A stretch of 36,615 nt of DNA from Chlorobiota bacterium (GCA_013152535.1 JAADGE010000075.1:1-36615); one strand, 5' to 3'; counted from the first letter of the stretch, positions 25,063-34,937 are shown. A program made the numbers and translations. The notes: generated by a model not told the origin, from the sequence alone.

Positions 25063-25836
25063 TTAACCTTTTAAATCTCCTAAAGGATAATAATCCAACA
25101 TATTCTTATCTAACCATTCGTTTGACTCAACAGGTGTCATTTTCCAACCCGAATTACAATTTGATACAATTTCTACAAAACTTGTTCCTTTGTTTTCCAT
25201 TTGTAATTCAAAGGCTTTTTTAATGGCTTTTTTAGCTTTTCTTACTAATCCCGGTTTATGTACGGCTTGTCTGGTAACATAAGAGGTTCCGGGAAGCATT
25301 GCAATAAGTTCCGTAATTTTTAAGGGGTATCCCATTGTATGTACATCTCTTCCGTACGGGGAAGTTGAAGATTTCATTCCCGGTAAAGTTGTGGGAGCCA
25401 TTTGACCTCCTGTCATTCCGTATATTCCGTTATTAATGAAAATAATTGTAATATTTTCACCGCGGTTGCAAGCGTGTATTGTTTCTGCTGTTCCGATAGC
25501 TGCTAAATCGCCGTCACCTTGATAGGTAAAAACTGTTTTATTCGGATAAACTCTTTTAATGCCTGTAGCCACGGCAGGTGCTCTGCCGTGAGCAGCTTCC
25601 TGCATATCTATATTCATAAATTCATATGCCAATACCGAGCAACCGACCGGAGCAATTCCGATTGTTTGTTCTTCAAGGCCGAGTTCTTCAATAACTTCCA
25701 TAGTTATTCGATGTGCAACACCATGTCCGCAGCCGGGACAGTATGACAGATTTGCATCAGTCATAAGTTTGGTTTTTTTAAAAACCAATTCTCCGGTTTT
25801 TATTATCTCTTCGGGTGTTAATATATTTTCTGCCAT
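25063..25836 (-). CDS. korB: 2-oxoacid:ferredoxin oxidoreductase, beta subunit (TPP-binding)
   Basis: This 257-residue subunit binds thiamine diphosphate. CPGCGHG (33-39) and the Mg/TPP motif GDGD (107-110) followed by NNGIYGMTGGQ (135-145) are intact, as is AAHGRAPAVATG (81-92). It catalyses decarboxylation together with the alpha subunit. The start codon lies 4 bp after the alpha stop. Unusually for this window, a textbook AGGAGG lies about 10 nt before its ATG, inside the last codons of the alpha gene. The absence of extra N-terminal cysteine clusters fits the four-subunit type, where the clusters are on the separate delta subunit. Confidence 0.94.
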   Translation of the reverse strand: MAENILTPEEIIKTGELVFKKTKLMTDANLSYCPGCGHGVAHRITMEVIEELGLEEQTIGIAPVGCSVLAYEFMNIDMQEAAHGRAPAVATGIKRVYPNKTVFTYQGDGDLAAIGTAETIHACNRGENITIIFINNGIYGMTGGQMAPTTLPGMKSSTSPYGRDVHTMGYPLKITELIAMLPGTSYVTRQAVHKPGLVRKAKKAIKKAFELQMENKGTSFVEIVSNCNSGWKMTPVESNEWLDKNMLDYYPLGDLKG

Positions 25837-25840
25837 TGTA

Positions 25841-26926
25841 TTATCCTCCTATTATTTTAGTTTCTAATGCATCAAGAACTTCATCGGGTGAATGTACCAT
25901 TCCTCCGAAACGTCCGTAATGTTCTACTTTTACTTTACCGTTTACTGCAAGCCTGACGTCTTCTACCATTTGTCCGGCACTCATTTCAACTGCTAATATT
26001 CCTTTTACCTGATCGGCTAATTTATTAACAGCTTCAGAAGGGTAGGGCCATAATGTTATCGGTCGTAATAAACCGACTTTGATACCTTTAGCCCTTGCAA
26101 GTTGAATTGTTTTTTGGCAAATTCTTGCACTCGAACCGTAAGCAACTAAAAGATAATCCGCATCTTCACAATTGAATGTTTCAAATCGAATTTCATTTTC
26201 GGTAATTTTTTTATATTTTGCCTGTAAATGATGATTGTGTGCTTCTTGTCTTTCCGGTACTAATTCCAGTGATGTTATTATGTTACGTTCTCTGCCGTTT
26301 TTTTTACCTGTTGTTGCCCATGATTTGTAAAGTTTGTCAACTTCTTCATCGGATAAACGTTCTTTTTGTGTCGGTAAAATAACTTTTTCCATCATTTGAC
26401 CGATAACGCCGTCGGATAAAATTACTGCCGGATTACGATATTTAAATGCTAATTCAAATGCCAATTCAATAAAATCTGCCATTTCCTGAACCGTAGCAGG
26501 TGCTAAAACAATAAGATTATAATCTCCGTGACCTCCGCCTTTTACAACTTGAAAATAATCGGCTTGTGAAGGTTGAATGGTTCCTAATCCGGGACCGCCT
26601 CTCACAACATCAACAATTACACAAGGAAGTTCTGCCCCTGCCATATAAGAAATACCTTCTTGTTTTAAACTGAAACCGGGACTTGATGATGAAGTCATAA
26701 CTTTTTTACCGCAAGCTGCGGCACCATATACCATATTAATTGCCGCAAGTTCACTTTCTGCTTGTAAAACAACCATTCCGGTTCGTTTATGCGGTTCTTC
26801 TGCCATTAAATATTCTATCACTTCCGATTGCGGTGTAATCGGATATCCGAAATAGGCATCTACTCCGGCTCTTATTGCTGCTTCGGCAACTGCTTCATTG
26901 CCTTTCATTAATTTTACTTCTTCCAT
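25841..26926 (-). CDS. korA: 2-oxoacid:ferredoxin oxidoreductase, alpha subunit (KorA/VorB type)
   Basis: This 361-residue alpha subunit carries the pyrimidine-binding region of the family (MKGNEAVAEAAIRAGVDAYF, then GYPITPQSE at 27-35). The transketolase C-terminal-like part is near LLVAYGSSARICQKTIQLAR and GLLRPITLWPYP. It forms the catalytic core with the beta subunit. Bacteroidetes proteins of this kind are often annotated as VorB (3-methyl-2-oxobutanoate:ferredoxin oxidoreductase) or as KorA (2-oxoglutarate). I cannot decide between them, and the Kor symbol is provisional. It lies between the delta ferredoxin gene (38 bp) and the beta gene (4 bp). In an anaerobe the complex can also run reductively to fix CO2 onto an acyl-CoA. 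Confidence 0.93.
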   Translation of the reverse strand: MEEVKLMKGNEAVAEAAIRAGVDAYFGYPITPQSEVIEYLMAEEPHKRTGMVVLQAESELAAINMVYGAAACGKKVMTSSSSPGFSLKQEGISYMAGAELPCVIVDVVRGGPGLGTIQPSQADYFQVVKGGGHGDYNLIVLAPATVQEMADFIELAFELAFKYRNPAVILSDGVIGQMMEKVILPTQKERLSDEEVDKLYKSWATTGKKNGRERNIITSLELVPERQEAHNHHLQAKYKKITENEIRFETFNCEDADYLLVAYGSSARICQKTIQLARAKGIKVGLLRPITLWPYPSEAVNKLADQVKGILAVEMSAGQMVEDVRLAVNGKVKVEHYGRFGGMVHSPDEVLDALETKIIGG

Positions 26927-26964
26927 AATTCTTAAATTTTTAAAGAATGAGAGTGCTTAGCACT

Positions 26965-27195
26965 TTACTTTTGAGGTTTTAATCTGTAAACAGTAATACA
27001 CATATCCGGACAAACTGTTGCACAATTCATACAACCTGTGCAGGCATCATGTCTTTCAGGATATGCCGGATGATATCCTTTACCGTTTACGACTTCATTT
27101 AATTCAATTACGCTTGTAGGACAAGCAACAACACAAAGATTACATCCCTTGCATCGTTCTGTATCAACTACAATTGCACCTCTTACTTTAGCCAT
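26965..27195 (-). CDS. korD: 2-oxoacid:ferredoxin oxidoreductase, delta subunit (2x[4Fe-4S] ferredoxin)
   Basis: This 76-residue protein carries two complete four-cysteine cluster motifs: C15-x2-C18-x2-C21-x3-C25-P and C52-x2-C55-x2-C58-x3-C62-P. It is the electron-transfer subunit, handing electrons from the TPP site to free ferredoxin. An AKVRGAIVVDTERCKGCNLC N-terminus is typical of these subunits. It is the first gene of the four-gene operon (delta, alpha, beta, gamma). The operon promoter must lie in the 285 bp upstream, where a TAAATTTG box (minus strand, 27242-27249) is present without a well-placed -33 partner. Confidence 0.93.
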   Translation of the reverse strand: MAKVRGAIVVDTERCKGCNLCVVACPTSVIELNEVVNGKGYHPAYPERHDACTGCMNCATVCPDMCITVYRLKPQK

Positions 27196-27480
27196 AATAT
27201 ATTTTTTATAAGATTTTTAAAAAATTGTTATTGAAATTTGCCAAATTTATAAAATATTCGCTAAATATTATAAAAATACAAATATGTTATTTAACAAACT
27301 TTATGTTTAAAATATAATCGGAAGTCTTGTTTATTATTATTAAAAATACATGAAATGTGTTGAATTTAAAATTAGCAGTTTACTTCGAGTATAAATTACA
27401 TTGGTCAGATATACCTGTTTTTGTTTAAAAAGAAAGACCCGCTTTTATGGCGAGTCTTTCTTTTTAATTTGTATAAAACG
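27196..27480. other. Intergenic region upstream of the oxidoreductase operon
   Basis: This 285-bp AT-rich gap holds a minus-strand TAAATTTG box (27242-27249), the likely region of the operon promoter. It also holds the terminator of the large surface-protein gene near its right end (27427-27465). I saw no open reading frame, RNA gene or further repeat. Confidence 0.5.
27427..27465. terminator. Terminator after the 1779-residue surface-protein gene
   Basis: AAAAAGAAAGAC (27427-27438) pairs with GTCTTTCTTTTT (27454-27465). The stem continues with CGC/GCG after one C-A mismatch around a 7-nt loop. The A/T runs at both ends make it bidirectional in form. It ends 15 bp from the stop of the minus-strand gene. 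Confidence 0.88.
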
Positions 27481-30400
27481 TTATTGTTTTATGAATTTAC
27501 CGTTATAGATATTACCGTTATAAATTGTTCGGATATTATAAATACCTGCCGGTAAGTCCGAAATATTTATTTTGTTATCTAAATCTGACATTTTAATTTC
27601 TTTTACAATAGATCCTGTAATTGAGAATATCTGAACATTGGTAGTCTTATGTAAACCTTTTAAGTAAACTGTTATTATATTTTCAGCCGGATTCGGATAA
27701 ATATAAAGGTCGTTATTGGTTGGTGTATAAGATTTTGCTCCTATATTTACAGTGTAATCTTCAACTTCGCCGTAATCAAAATTACCGCACGGAACAGGAA
27801 TTGCATTGTATTGCATCGAAACTCTCATACGTGTTGAGCCAGAAAGAGCCGAAGTCGGGACGGTAAACGAGCCGTTTATACTTGTTGCCGTTGTTTTTGC
27901 TTGGGTATAAACTTGTTCGCCGGCATCATCAAAATCACCGTCTTGGTTGTAATCAATCCATACGGAATAACCTTCTGAATAAACTGTTCCTGACCAAGCA
28001 GGATAAATTGTAATTGAATAATTACTTCCTTTGCTCATACTTGTTGATTGTGTCGTAAAATCACCGTAGCCGCCGTTTACGTTTGAAGTATAATCAATAC
28101 TTCCGCAAACAACACGTTTAATCCATTCATCTGTTACAGTGTTTCCTTGTGATGCACAGTAAGAAGAACTTGCCGAAGATGTGGTAACGTTAACGGTGTT
28201 ACTTGCTCCGGATTCATTACCTGCTGCATCTTTTGCCGTTACATAAAAACTGTATGAAGTTCCTGCCGTTAATCCTGTTACCTGAGCAGTTGTACCTGAA
28301 ACTGAGCCGAGTAAACTGCTGTTCTGATAAACATAATATTTATCAACCGCAACATTATCAGAAGAGGCAGTCCACGCTAAATCAACAGTTGTTTGAGTGA
28401 TATTTGAAGATGTTAAATTTGACGGAGCCGTAGGTGCTTGGGTATCTCCTCCGGTTGCCGTAATATTAACTGTGTAATCTTCAACTTCACCATAGGAGAA
28501 TGTTTCACAAGGTGTCGAAACTCCGTTATATTTCATAGATACCCTCATTCTTGTTGTACCTGTTAATGCACTTGAAGGAATTGAAAATGAAGCTGCAGTG
28601 CTTGCATCTTTAGAGGCTGCTTTTGTGAAAACTTGTTCACCGCTGTCATCAAAATCACCGTCTTGATTAAAATCTATCCAAATTGAGTAACCTTCGGCAT
28701 ATACAGTGCCCGACCAAGCAGGATAAATTGTTACGGTTTGACCCGAACTTAATGCCATATTGGTTGACATAGAAGTAAAATCGGCATAACCGTTGTTTGC
28801 TCCGGAAGTATTATCAATTGTTCCGCAGACAACTCTGTTTAACCATTCATCCGTAACTGTATTTCCCTGTGATGCACAATAGGTTGAACCGGCAGATGTT
28901 GTTGCATTTACGGTATTACTTGCAGAAGAAATATTTCCTGCGGCATCTTTAGCTTTTACGTAAAAACTGTATGATGTAGAAGGTGTTAATTCGCTTACCG
29001 TAAAATTCGTATTTGCTGTTGTTCCAATATTTGTTCCGTCTTTATATACTTCATACCCTGTTACTCCTACGTTATCGGAAGAAGCTGTCCAGTTCAGGAC
29101 TAAGGACGCGGAACTGATATTAGATGCAGACAGATTGCTCGGAGCCGTAGGGGCTTGAGTATCGGGAGTATCCGCAGTTGTAATATTTACGGTGTTACTT
29201 GCAGCAGAAACGTTTCCTGCAGCATCTTTAGCTTTTACATAGAATGAATAGCTTGTTGCAGCTGTCAGGCTGTTTACGGTATAGGATGTACCTGTTGTTG
29301 TAATTAAAAATGTACCGTTTTTATAAATATCATATCCGCTGACACCGACATTGTCCGTTGAAGCAGTCCAGGATAATTGAACACTTGTTTGAGTTACATT
29401 AGAACTTGTAAGATTTGAAGGAGCCGTAGGAGCGGTCATGTCTCCTCCGTTTTGAATATCAACGGTGTAGTCTTCAACTTCTCCGTATGAGAATGTTTCA
29501 CAAGATGTCGGAATACCGTTGTATTTCATTGAAACTCTCATTCTTGTTGTTCCTGTTAATGCCGATGTCGGAACGGTAAACGTACCGGCAGCGGAAGCGT
29601 CTTTACTTGCTGCTTTTGAGAATATTTGTTCGCCGCTGTCATCAAAATCACCGTCTTGATTGTAATCAATCCAAACTGAGAAGCCTTCGGCATAAACTGT
29701 TCCTGACCAAGCCGGATATAAGGTAATATTGGCTGCATTGTCTATATAAAGTGTTGTTGATAAGAACGTAAAATCTGCATATCCGTTATTTGCTCCCGAT
29801 GTTTTATCAATATCACCGCAAATAACTCTGTCGAGCCATTCGTCACTTACTGTATTTCCTTGTGAAGCACAGTATGTAATACCGCCTGATTGGGTAGTAA
29901 AATTGACGGTATTGCTCGCACTTGAAACATTGCCGGCAGCATCTTCTGCTTGTATATAATAGTTGTAAGATGTTGCGGAAGATAATCCGTTTGCCGTGTA
30001 AGAAGTTCCGGTAACGGTTTCGATGTAAGTATTATCTTTATAGATTTTATATCCCGTAACACCTACATTATCTGTTGAAGCTGTCCAAGATAAATCGGCA
30101 CTTGTTTGTGTTACATTTGCATAAGCCAAATTTGAAGGTGCCGTAGGAGCTTGTGTGTCGGGTGATGCAGCTGTTGTAACATAAATCGTATTACTTGCAT
30201 TTGATTTGTTTCCGGCAGCGTCATACGCTTTAACATAGAAATTGTATTGTGTTTCCGGCGAAAGACCGGTAACGTTTGCCGAAGTTCCGGTTACGGTACC
30301 GATTGAAGTACCGTTTTGATAAACATCATATCCTGTTACGCCGACATTGTCTGTGGAAGCTGTCCAAGATAAATCAAGTGTTGATGATGTTACGTTTGAT

Positions 30401-32820
30401 GAAGCCAAATTTGCAGGAGCAGAAGGAGATTGGGTATCACTGCCGCTTACGATATTTACGGTATAATCTTCTGTTTCTCCGTAGTTATAAGTTCCGCATG
30501 GGCTTGCAGGTATTTGATTGTACTGCATTATTACTCTCATAACGGTTTCACCTGTTTCAACATTAGCAGGGATATTAATTGTACCGCTTACGGAAGTATT
30601 TTGTGATTGTGTTGCTGTAAAAACTTGTTCGCCGGTATCATCAAAATCTCCGTCTTTATTAAAATCAATCCAAACGGCAAAACCTTCATCGTATTTTGTT
30701 CCTGCCCAAGCGGGATATAATGTAATTGATTCACTTCCGCCGAGAGGGACATCGGTTGATAATGCTGTAAAATCAGCATATCCTCCGTTTGCACCCGAAG
30801 TTTTATTAATGGTTCCTATCGTAACTTGATTTAACCATTCATCGTTGACAGAGTTTCCTTGTGAAGCACAGTATGAGATTCCGGTTGTTGTTACATTTCC
30901 GGTCAATTCAGTTGTATTGTAACAATTGTCTGCAGTATTATATTCGTAAACAGCAAAATAGTATGTTGAACCTTTACTTAATCCGGTAATATTTACGGAA
31001 TTTCCTGTTCCGTTGTACACAGTAAAGTTTCCGGTACCAAGTTGGGTTCCGGAACCGAATACGGAACTTGCGGTATAAGAGTTTCCGGAAACGGGATCGG
31101 AATCAACAGCAGCTCCCAGGTGAGCAAGAACCAAAACTTTTTCACCGTTTCCTCTTGTCCAATTTATTGTTGCTGTGTTATCACCGACAGAACTGACGGA
31201 AAAATTACTTGCCTGAGAGGTCGGCGGTGTGCAACTTGTTCCTTGGATTGTGAAAGAGGCAATGCGTGTGCCGTGATTACTTGAACTTAAATTGTATTCT
31301 GTTGTAAACCAGAAAGTATTATCATCAACAGGGTCAACTGACATACCTGAATAATCTCCCCAACGTTCGTAAGTTGATTGAGAATAAGAGCCTGTTTGTA
31401 TATTTGACTCGGCAATATTCATAGTATTTAAAGGAGCATCGGCAGTTCTTCCGCAATAACGGATACCCGGATATGTGGAAGTGCCGTCAGAAACAGAATA
31501 ACCGATGGCAATTTGTCCGGATCCGTTCATTGCAATTCCGGGGACAAAACGACTGACACCGTCAGGGTTGTATGTACTTTGTTGCCTGATAGACCATCCT
31601 GAGCCTGTGTTTTCTAATTCATACCATCTTACGGCACCGTGATCAGAAGTTTGAGCTATTGTATGGGCACAAACAATTTTTTGTGTTCCGTTAAAATTAC
31701 GATATTGAGCTCGATACATTAAAATTGTAGATATTGCATCTAATTTTTGTGATGTTCCGGGTTGAGGAATATTTTTCCAGTCACTTGTAAAGTTTCCGTT
31801 AAACGAATTTACATTTAAAGTTTGTGTTCTTGCAAAAGTTGAATTTGAAGTATTGTTCCAGTCAACTTTGCATTCGTAGATATATAGTGCATCAGATGCA
31901 TTTCCTTGTCCGTCATCAGCAACCGTTATATACTGACCGGGTGTTCCTGAAGGAGCCCAATCGCCGTCGTTATCAAGAGGCATAATACAATGGAATCCGT
32001 CAAAGGTTGAAGGTCTGTTCGGATTCATAAATGAAACCATTTGCGGATTCGGATCACCGGCAATCATTTTAGATCTTTCAAAAACATAAATATCATTTTT
32101 ACCTTTTGTATTTGTAGCCATATAATAGCCGTCTTGCCAAATTCCGAATTTCATATAATCAGGTGTGTCGTCAACGTCATAAGACCAAGAATACCAAGTT
32201 CCCGTGGGGTCGGAAGTTGTTGAAACTGCAATCAGCATATAATCGTTACCATGATTTACGGAAAATTCCGAATAAAACCATCTGTTTGCATGTTCGTCCC
32301 AGAGGACTATAGGATCGCCGTCGTTATAGCCGGCTCCGGGTAATGAAGAATTGAAAATTGAGTTTAAAGCAGACGGTCCGGCAGCTATACTTCCGTCGGA
32401 CTTATTGTAAATTGCATAAGTGAGGTTTACAACTTGAAAAAAGTAGTTCGGACCAACGGCTCCGTTACAATCAGGAGGAAAGGAACTGCTGCTTTGCCCT
32501 GCAAAGTTATGATTTAATCCTTTTGAACCTTGAATATTACCTTGTTTAGTTTGAATATTCGGATCAATCGGCATATTTTTGAAATCCGGAGGTTTAATAT
32601 TCGGATTTATTTTTCTGTCTTCGTATTTGTTGAAATAAAATTCTTGATCCTGTTTTTCAAAACCTGTTATGACGGGTGCATCTTTTAAAGGCTTTGAGAT
32701 AGCAAATCCGAGTGGTTTTTTAACAATATTCGGATGAACAATTTTTTGTGCATTAACTTGCGAGACTATAAAAATTGCAAGCAATAAAGATAATGAAATT
32801 AGTAAATGTTTGCTTTTCAT
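27481..32820 (-). CDS. Giant T9SS surface protein with propeller-like, Fn3 and GEVED domains
   Basis: This 1779-residue secreted protein has the following order: signal peptide (1-24); a leader to about 110; a beta-propeller-like region (about 110-528, repeated strands such as DPIVLWDEHANRWFYSEF); Fn3-like (about 530-647); GEVED 1 (649-791); Fn3 (797-883) and Fn3 (890-977); GEVED 2 (982-1122); Fn3 (1129-1216) and Fn3 (1221-1308); GEVED 3 (1312-1453); Fn3 (1460-1547); GEVED 4 (1552-1693); type A T9SS sorting domain (about 1704-1779). Each GEVED module carries a D-x-N-x-DGDFDD Ca-binding-like loop and ends in GE(V/T)EDYTV. No catalytic residues were recognised. It probably acts as an adhesin or scaffold, which is inference. 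It follows the broken fiber-like gene by 23 bp and has a strong terminator downstream. Confidence 0.92.
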   Translation of the reverse strand: MKSKHLLISLSLLLAIFIVSQVNAQKIVHPNIVKKPLGFAISKPLKDAPVITGFEKQDQEFYFNKYEDRKINPNIKPPDFKNMPIDPNIQTKQGNIQGSKGLNHNFAGQSSSSFPPDCNGAVGPNYFFQVVNLTYAIYNKSDGSIAAGPSALNSIFNSSLPGAGYNDGDPIVLWDEHANRWFYSEFSVNHGNDYMLIAVSTTSDPTGTWYSWSYDVDDTPDYMKFGIWQDGYYMATNTKGKNDIYVFERSKMIAGDPNPQMVSFMNPNRPSTFDGFHCIMPLDNDGDWAPSGTPGQYITVADDGQGNASDALYIYECKVDWNNTSNSTFARTQTLNVNSFNGNFTSDWKNIPQPGTSQKLDAISTILMYRAQYRNFNGTQKIVCAHTIAQTSDHGAVRWYELENTGSGWSIRQQSTYNPDGVSRFVPGIAMNGSGQIAIGYSVSDGTSTYPGIRYCGRTADAPLNTMNIAESNIQTGSYSQSTYERWGDYSGMSVDPVDDNTFWFTTEYNLSSSNHGTRIASFTIQGTSCTPPTSQASNFSVSSVGDNTATINWTRGNGEKVLVLAHLGAAVDSDPVSGNSYTASSVFGSGTQLGTGNFTVYNGTGNSVNITGLSKGSTYYFAVYEYNTADNCYNTTELTGNVTTTGISYCASQGNSVNDEWLNQVTIGTINKTSGANGGYADFTALSTDVPLGGSESITLYPAWAGTKYDEGFAVWIDFNKDGDFDDTGEQVFTATQSQNTSVSGTINIPANVETGETVMRVIMQYNQIPASPCGTYNYGETEDYTVNIVSGSDTQSPSAPANLASSNVTSSTLDLSWTASTDNVGVTGYDVYQNGTSIGTVTGTSANVTGLSPETQYNFYVKAYDAAGNKSNASNTIYVTTAASPDTQAPTAPSNLAYANVTQTSADLSWTASTDNVGVTGYKIYKDNTYIETVTGTSYTANGLSSATSYNYYIQAEDAAGNVSSASNTVNFTTQSGGITYCASQGNTVSDEWLDRVICGDIDKTSGANNGYADFTFLSTTLYIDNAANITLYPAWSGTVYAEGFSVWIDYNQDGDFDDSGEQIFSKAASKDASAAGTFTVPTSALTGTTRMRVSMKYNGIPTSCETFSYGEVEDYTVDIQNGGDMTAPTAPSNLTSSNVTQTSVQLSWTASTDNVGVSGYDIYKNGTFLITTTGTSYTVNSLTAATSYSFYVKAKDAAGNVSAASNTVNITTADTPDTQAPTAPSNLSASNISSASLVLNWTASSDNVGVTGYEVYKDGTNIGTTANTNFTVSELTPSTSYSFYVKAKDAAGNISSASNTVNATTSAGSTYCASQGNTVTDEWLNRVVCGTIDNTSGANNGYADFTSMSTNMALSSGQTVTIYPAWSGTVYAEGYSIWIDFNQDGDFDDSGEQVFTKAASKDASTAASFSIPSSALTGTTRMRVSMKYNGVSTPCETFSYGEVEDYTVNITATGGDTQAPTAPSNLTSSNITQTTVDLAWTASSDNVAVDKYYVYQNSSLLGSVSGTTAQVTGLTAGTSYSFYVTAKDAAGNESGASNTVNVTTSSASSSYCASQGNTVTDEWIKRVVCGSIDYTSNVNGGYGDFTTQSTSMSKGSNYSITIYPAWSGTVYSEGYSVWIDYNQDGDFDDAGEQVYTQAKTTATSINGSFTVPTSALSGSTRMRVSMQYNAIPVPCGNFDYGEVEDYTVNIGAKSYTPTNNDLYIYPNPAENIITVYLKGLHKTTNVQIFSITGSIVKEIKMSDLDNKINISDLPAGIYNIRTIYNGNIYNGKFIKQ

Positions 32821-32843
32821 ATTGAAAATTTTTTGATAAATAA

Positions 32844-34937
32844 TTATTTTTTAAAGTTTTCTTTACCTGAAGTTCTTTCTTTTGTTGAGATTTTTTCTTT
32901 TCGAGATTGTAATTTTACGATATTGTCTTTTATTTTTTGTTCTTCTTTTTTAGGAAGAGCATCATAACGAATTGTTTTTCCGTCCCACCACATAGGTTGT
33001 CCTGAATTTTTTGTGTCGTTTTCATTAAAAAGAAAACCGTCAAGTTTCTTATCAAATTCAGAGGATAAAACTTCTTTCGGATTTTCCGGATTTTCATATC
33101 CTTTTCTAACAGCTACGGCAATCCATGTAAAAGAGATATTCCCTTTTCCTTTTCCGTTTTCGGCAACCGAGAAGCCGGATGATTTCATACTTTCCAAATG
33201 CAAACCTGCAGTTTCTCCTATTGGAGTTACGGTTACTGTAACAGGTACTTTGTCGGAAATAATTGCCTGATATTTTTTGTCGAAATTTATCACGGCTTTT
33301 CCGCCGGTAAGTTTTCCGGTTCCGTGCAAATAAATTTCCGGACTTGCAGATACGGGAACATAAGTTACGGTTTTTGTCGATGTACCGTTATCTTGCAGGG
33401 AGACAATAAGATTGTTTGTATAAGTTTTTCCGTCAACGTATTGAGCAAATCTGTTACCTTTTGTAATTGTTCCGTAAACATTTCCTCTGAACCATGCTCC
33501 GACGACGAAGTCGCCGCAGCCGCCGATTCCTATGCCTGTATAAGTATTATTTTTTCCGGTACCGGTGCCTGCCCCATATGTATTATCATAATATAAACCG
33601 AAACTTGTTCCCAAAGAATTTTCATAACCAAGACTTCCCCAGGCATAATCGCCGGCACCTTCATAAATAGATCCTAAAACACCGCCGGTTCTTCCGTTAC
33701 CATCATCCCAAGAAAATCCGGATAAGCCAAAAGTATATGAGTCACCGTAAGGATTATATGCTTCAATTGCCTGATTCGTGTAATTATGCCAATATGCTGT
33801 TCCGTCATTTTGAGCATCTCTTCTTCTGTCTGCATAAATTGCAGATTGACCGTCAGCAGTGCTTGTTTCGTTATGGTAAAAATAATTTGCTTTAGTTAAA
33901 GAATTTCCAAGGATTCCGTAGCTGTTTGCCGCCGTTCCGTCATAAAAATATCCGAAAACACCTGCACCGTTATCGGAGCCGCCTATAACACCGTCACCGT
34001 TGCCGGTGTAAACAATGTTGCTGAGATTTGCTCCCAGACCAAGTACCGCATTTCCGTCGGATGTTCTTGCTTTTGTTGAATAGACGCCCCAACAATTGCC
34101 TGCACCGGTAACGCCGTCTGTTCCGGCAAGAACTTGAATTCCGTAAACTGTTTCGGCACTGTCAACTTCGGCTCTTATTCCCCAAGAATATGTTCCTGCT
34201 CCTTTTGAATAAGCATAAGTATCCAAGCCTTCTGAATCTTGAGTATTTCCCATACCGTAAAACGCTCCACCTGTTGTATATCCTCTGTTTTCAGTACCTT
34301 CTGTATATTCCGAGTAGCCTTTAACAGCAACTTGATTTCCTGTTTTTGTAATAGGAACTATTAATTGACTGTAAAGTCCTGAGTGAGATGAAGCAGCATT
34401 GTCAAACGAATAGAAATATCCGGCAGTCCATTGATCTGAGTATCCGATTATTGCCGCAACATTTGCATCTTTGGTTGTTCGTCCGAATACAGCAGTCCTG
34501 TTTTTATCATCAACTAAGCCGTAAACAGCGGAACCTTCAATACTCAGACCGTTGCCGGAATCATAAGTTCCGTTATATCCGAGGTAACCGTATGTTTGGC
34601 TTCCGAGGACATCGGAAAATCCGACTACTGCACTTGTCGGTGAAGTTGCTGATGAAGTAACAAAGTAACCTCCGTATTGATTTGTGCTGCCGTTATAATA
34701 AAATCCGTATGTTTCAGCATCATCATAGACTCTTACATTTGCATTGCCTTGAGGGCGAATATATGTAGAATCCGTAGGTTTGTACCACCAAACTGTTTGT
34801 CCGTTCGGGGGTGCATCAGGAAAGGCGGTCCAATCGGAAGATGTGTTTTTTTTTTTTTTTATATTCCAAATCACCGGCTTTTTCACGAAAACCATAACCG
34901 GTGCTTCCGAATATTCCGTCAAAATTGTAATATTCAC
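32844..34937 (-). CDS. Main fragment of a frameshifted fiber-like surface protein
   Basis: This open stretch covers the bulk of a broken gene. The true frame starts after the poly-A tract (from about 34845, KNTSSDWTAFPDAPPNGQTV). The 30 or so residues before it, beginning at the nominal ATG at 34937, are out of frame with the original gene. About 450 residues of Gly/Tyr/Ala-rich repeats follow (YGYLGYNGT, AVFGRTT, GVYST, GVIGGSDNGAGVFGYFYDGT, GILGNSL, GGVLGSIY), suggesting a beta-solenoid or fiber. The last part has a conserved-looking surface domain (LTGGKAVINFDKKYQ, VTVTPIGETAGLHLESM, GNISFTWIAVAVRKGYENPE), then a Lys/Glu-rich tail. No T9SS sorting domain is visible. It lies 23 bp before the giant T9SS gene, on the same strand. 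Confidence 0.7.
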   Translation of the reverse strand: MNITILTEYSEAPVMVFVKKPVIWNIKKKKNTSSDWTAFPDAPPNGQTVWWYKPTDSTYIRPQGNANVRVYDDAETYGFYYNGSTNQYGGYFVTSSATSPTSAVVGFSDVLGSQTYGYLGYNGTYDSGNGLSIEGSAVYGLVDDKNRTAVFGRTTKDANVAAIIGYSDQWTAGYFYSFDNAASSHSGLYSQLIVPITKTGNQVAVKGYSEYTEGTENRGYTTGGAFYGMGNTQDSEGLDTYAYSKGAGTYSWGIRAEVDSAETVYGIQVLAGTDGVTGAGNCWGVYSTKARTSDGNAVLGLGANLSNIVYTGNGDGVIGGSDNGAGVFGYFYDGTAANSYGILGNSLTKANYFYHNETSTADGQSAIYADRRRDAQNDGTAYWHNYTNQAIEAYNPYGDSYTFGLSGFSWDDGNGRTGGVLGSIYEGAGDYAWGSLGYENSLGTSFGLYYDNTYGAGTGTGKNNTYTGIGIGGCGDFVVGAWFRGNVYGTITKGNRFAQYVDGKTYTNNLIVSLQDNGTSTKTVTYVPVSASPEIYLHGTGKLTGGKAVINFDKKYQAIISDKVPVTVTVTPIGETAGLHLESMKSSGFSVAENGKGKGNISFTWIAVAVRKGYENPENPKEVLSSEFDKKLDGFLFNENDTKNSGQPMWWDGKTIRYDALPKKEEQKIKDNIVKLQSRKEKISTKERTSGKENFKK
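34846..34860 (-). repeat. 15-nt homopolymer (A15 on the coding strand) at a frameshift
   Basis: An uninterrupted run of 15 T on the plus strand lies inside the fiber-like gene, encoding a Lys run between GDLEY and NTSSDW. Loss of one base would restore the frame. Such tracts slip readily during replication and also cause errors in sequencing. Confidence 0.9.

Noticed and set aside
30518-30829. Open frames on the plus strand inside the giant GEVED/Fn3 gene
   Set aside because: They mirror the repeated modules in other frames, have no recognisable domains, and overlap a gene with clear domain structure.
27481-32820. Repeats about 1 kb apart that could suggest a CRISPR or tandem DNA repeat array
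   Set aside because: They are coding repeats of GEVED and Fn3 domains with diverged third positions, not short direct repeats with unique spacers.
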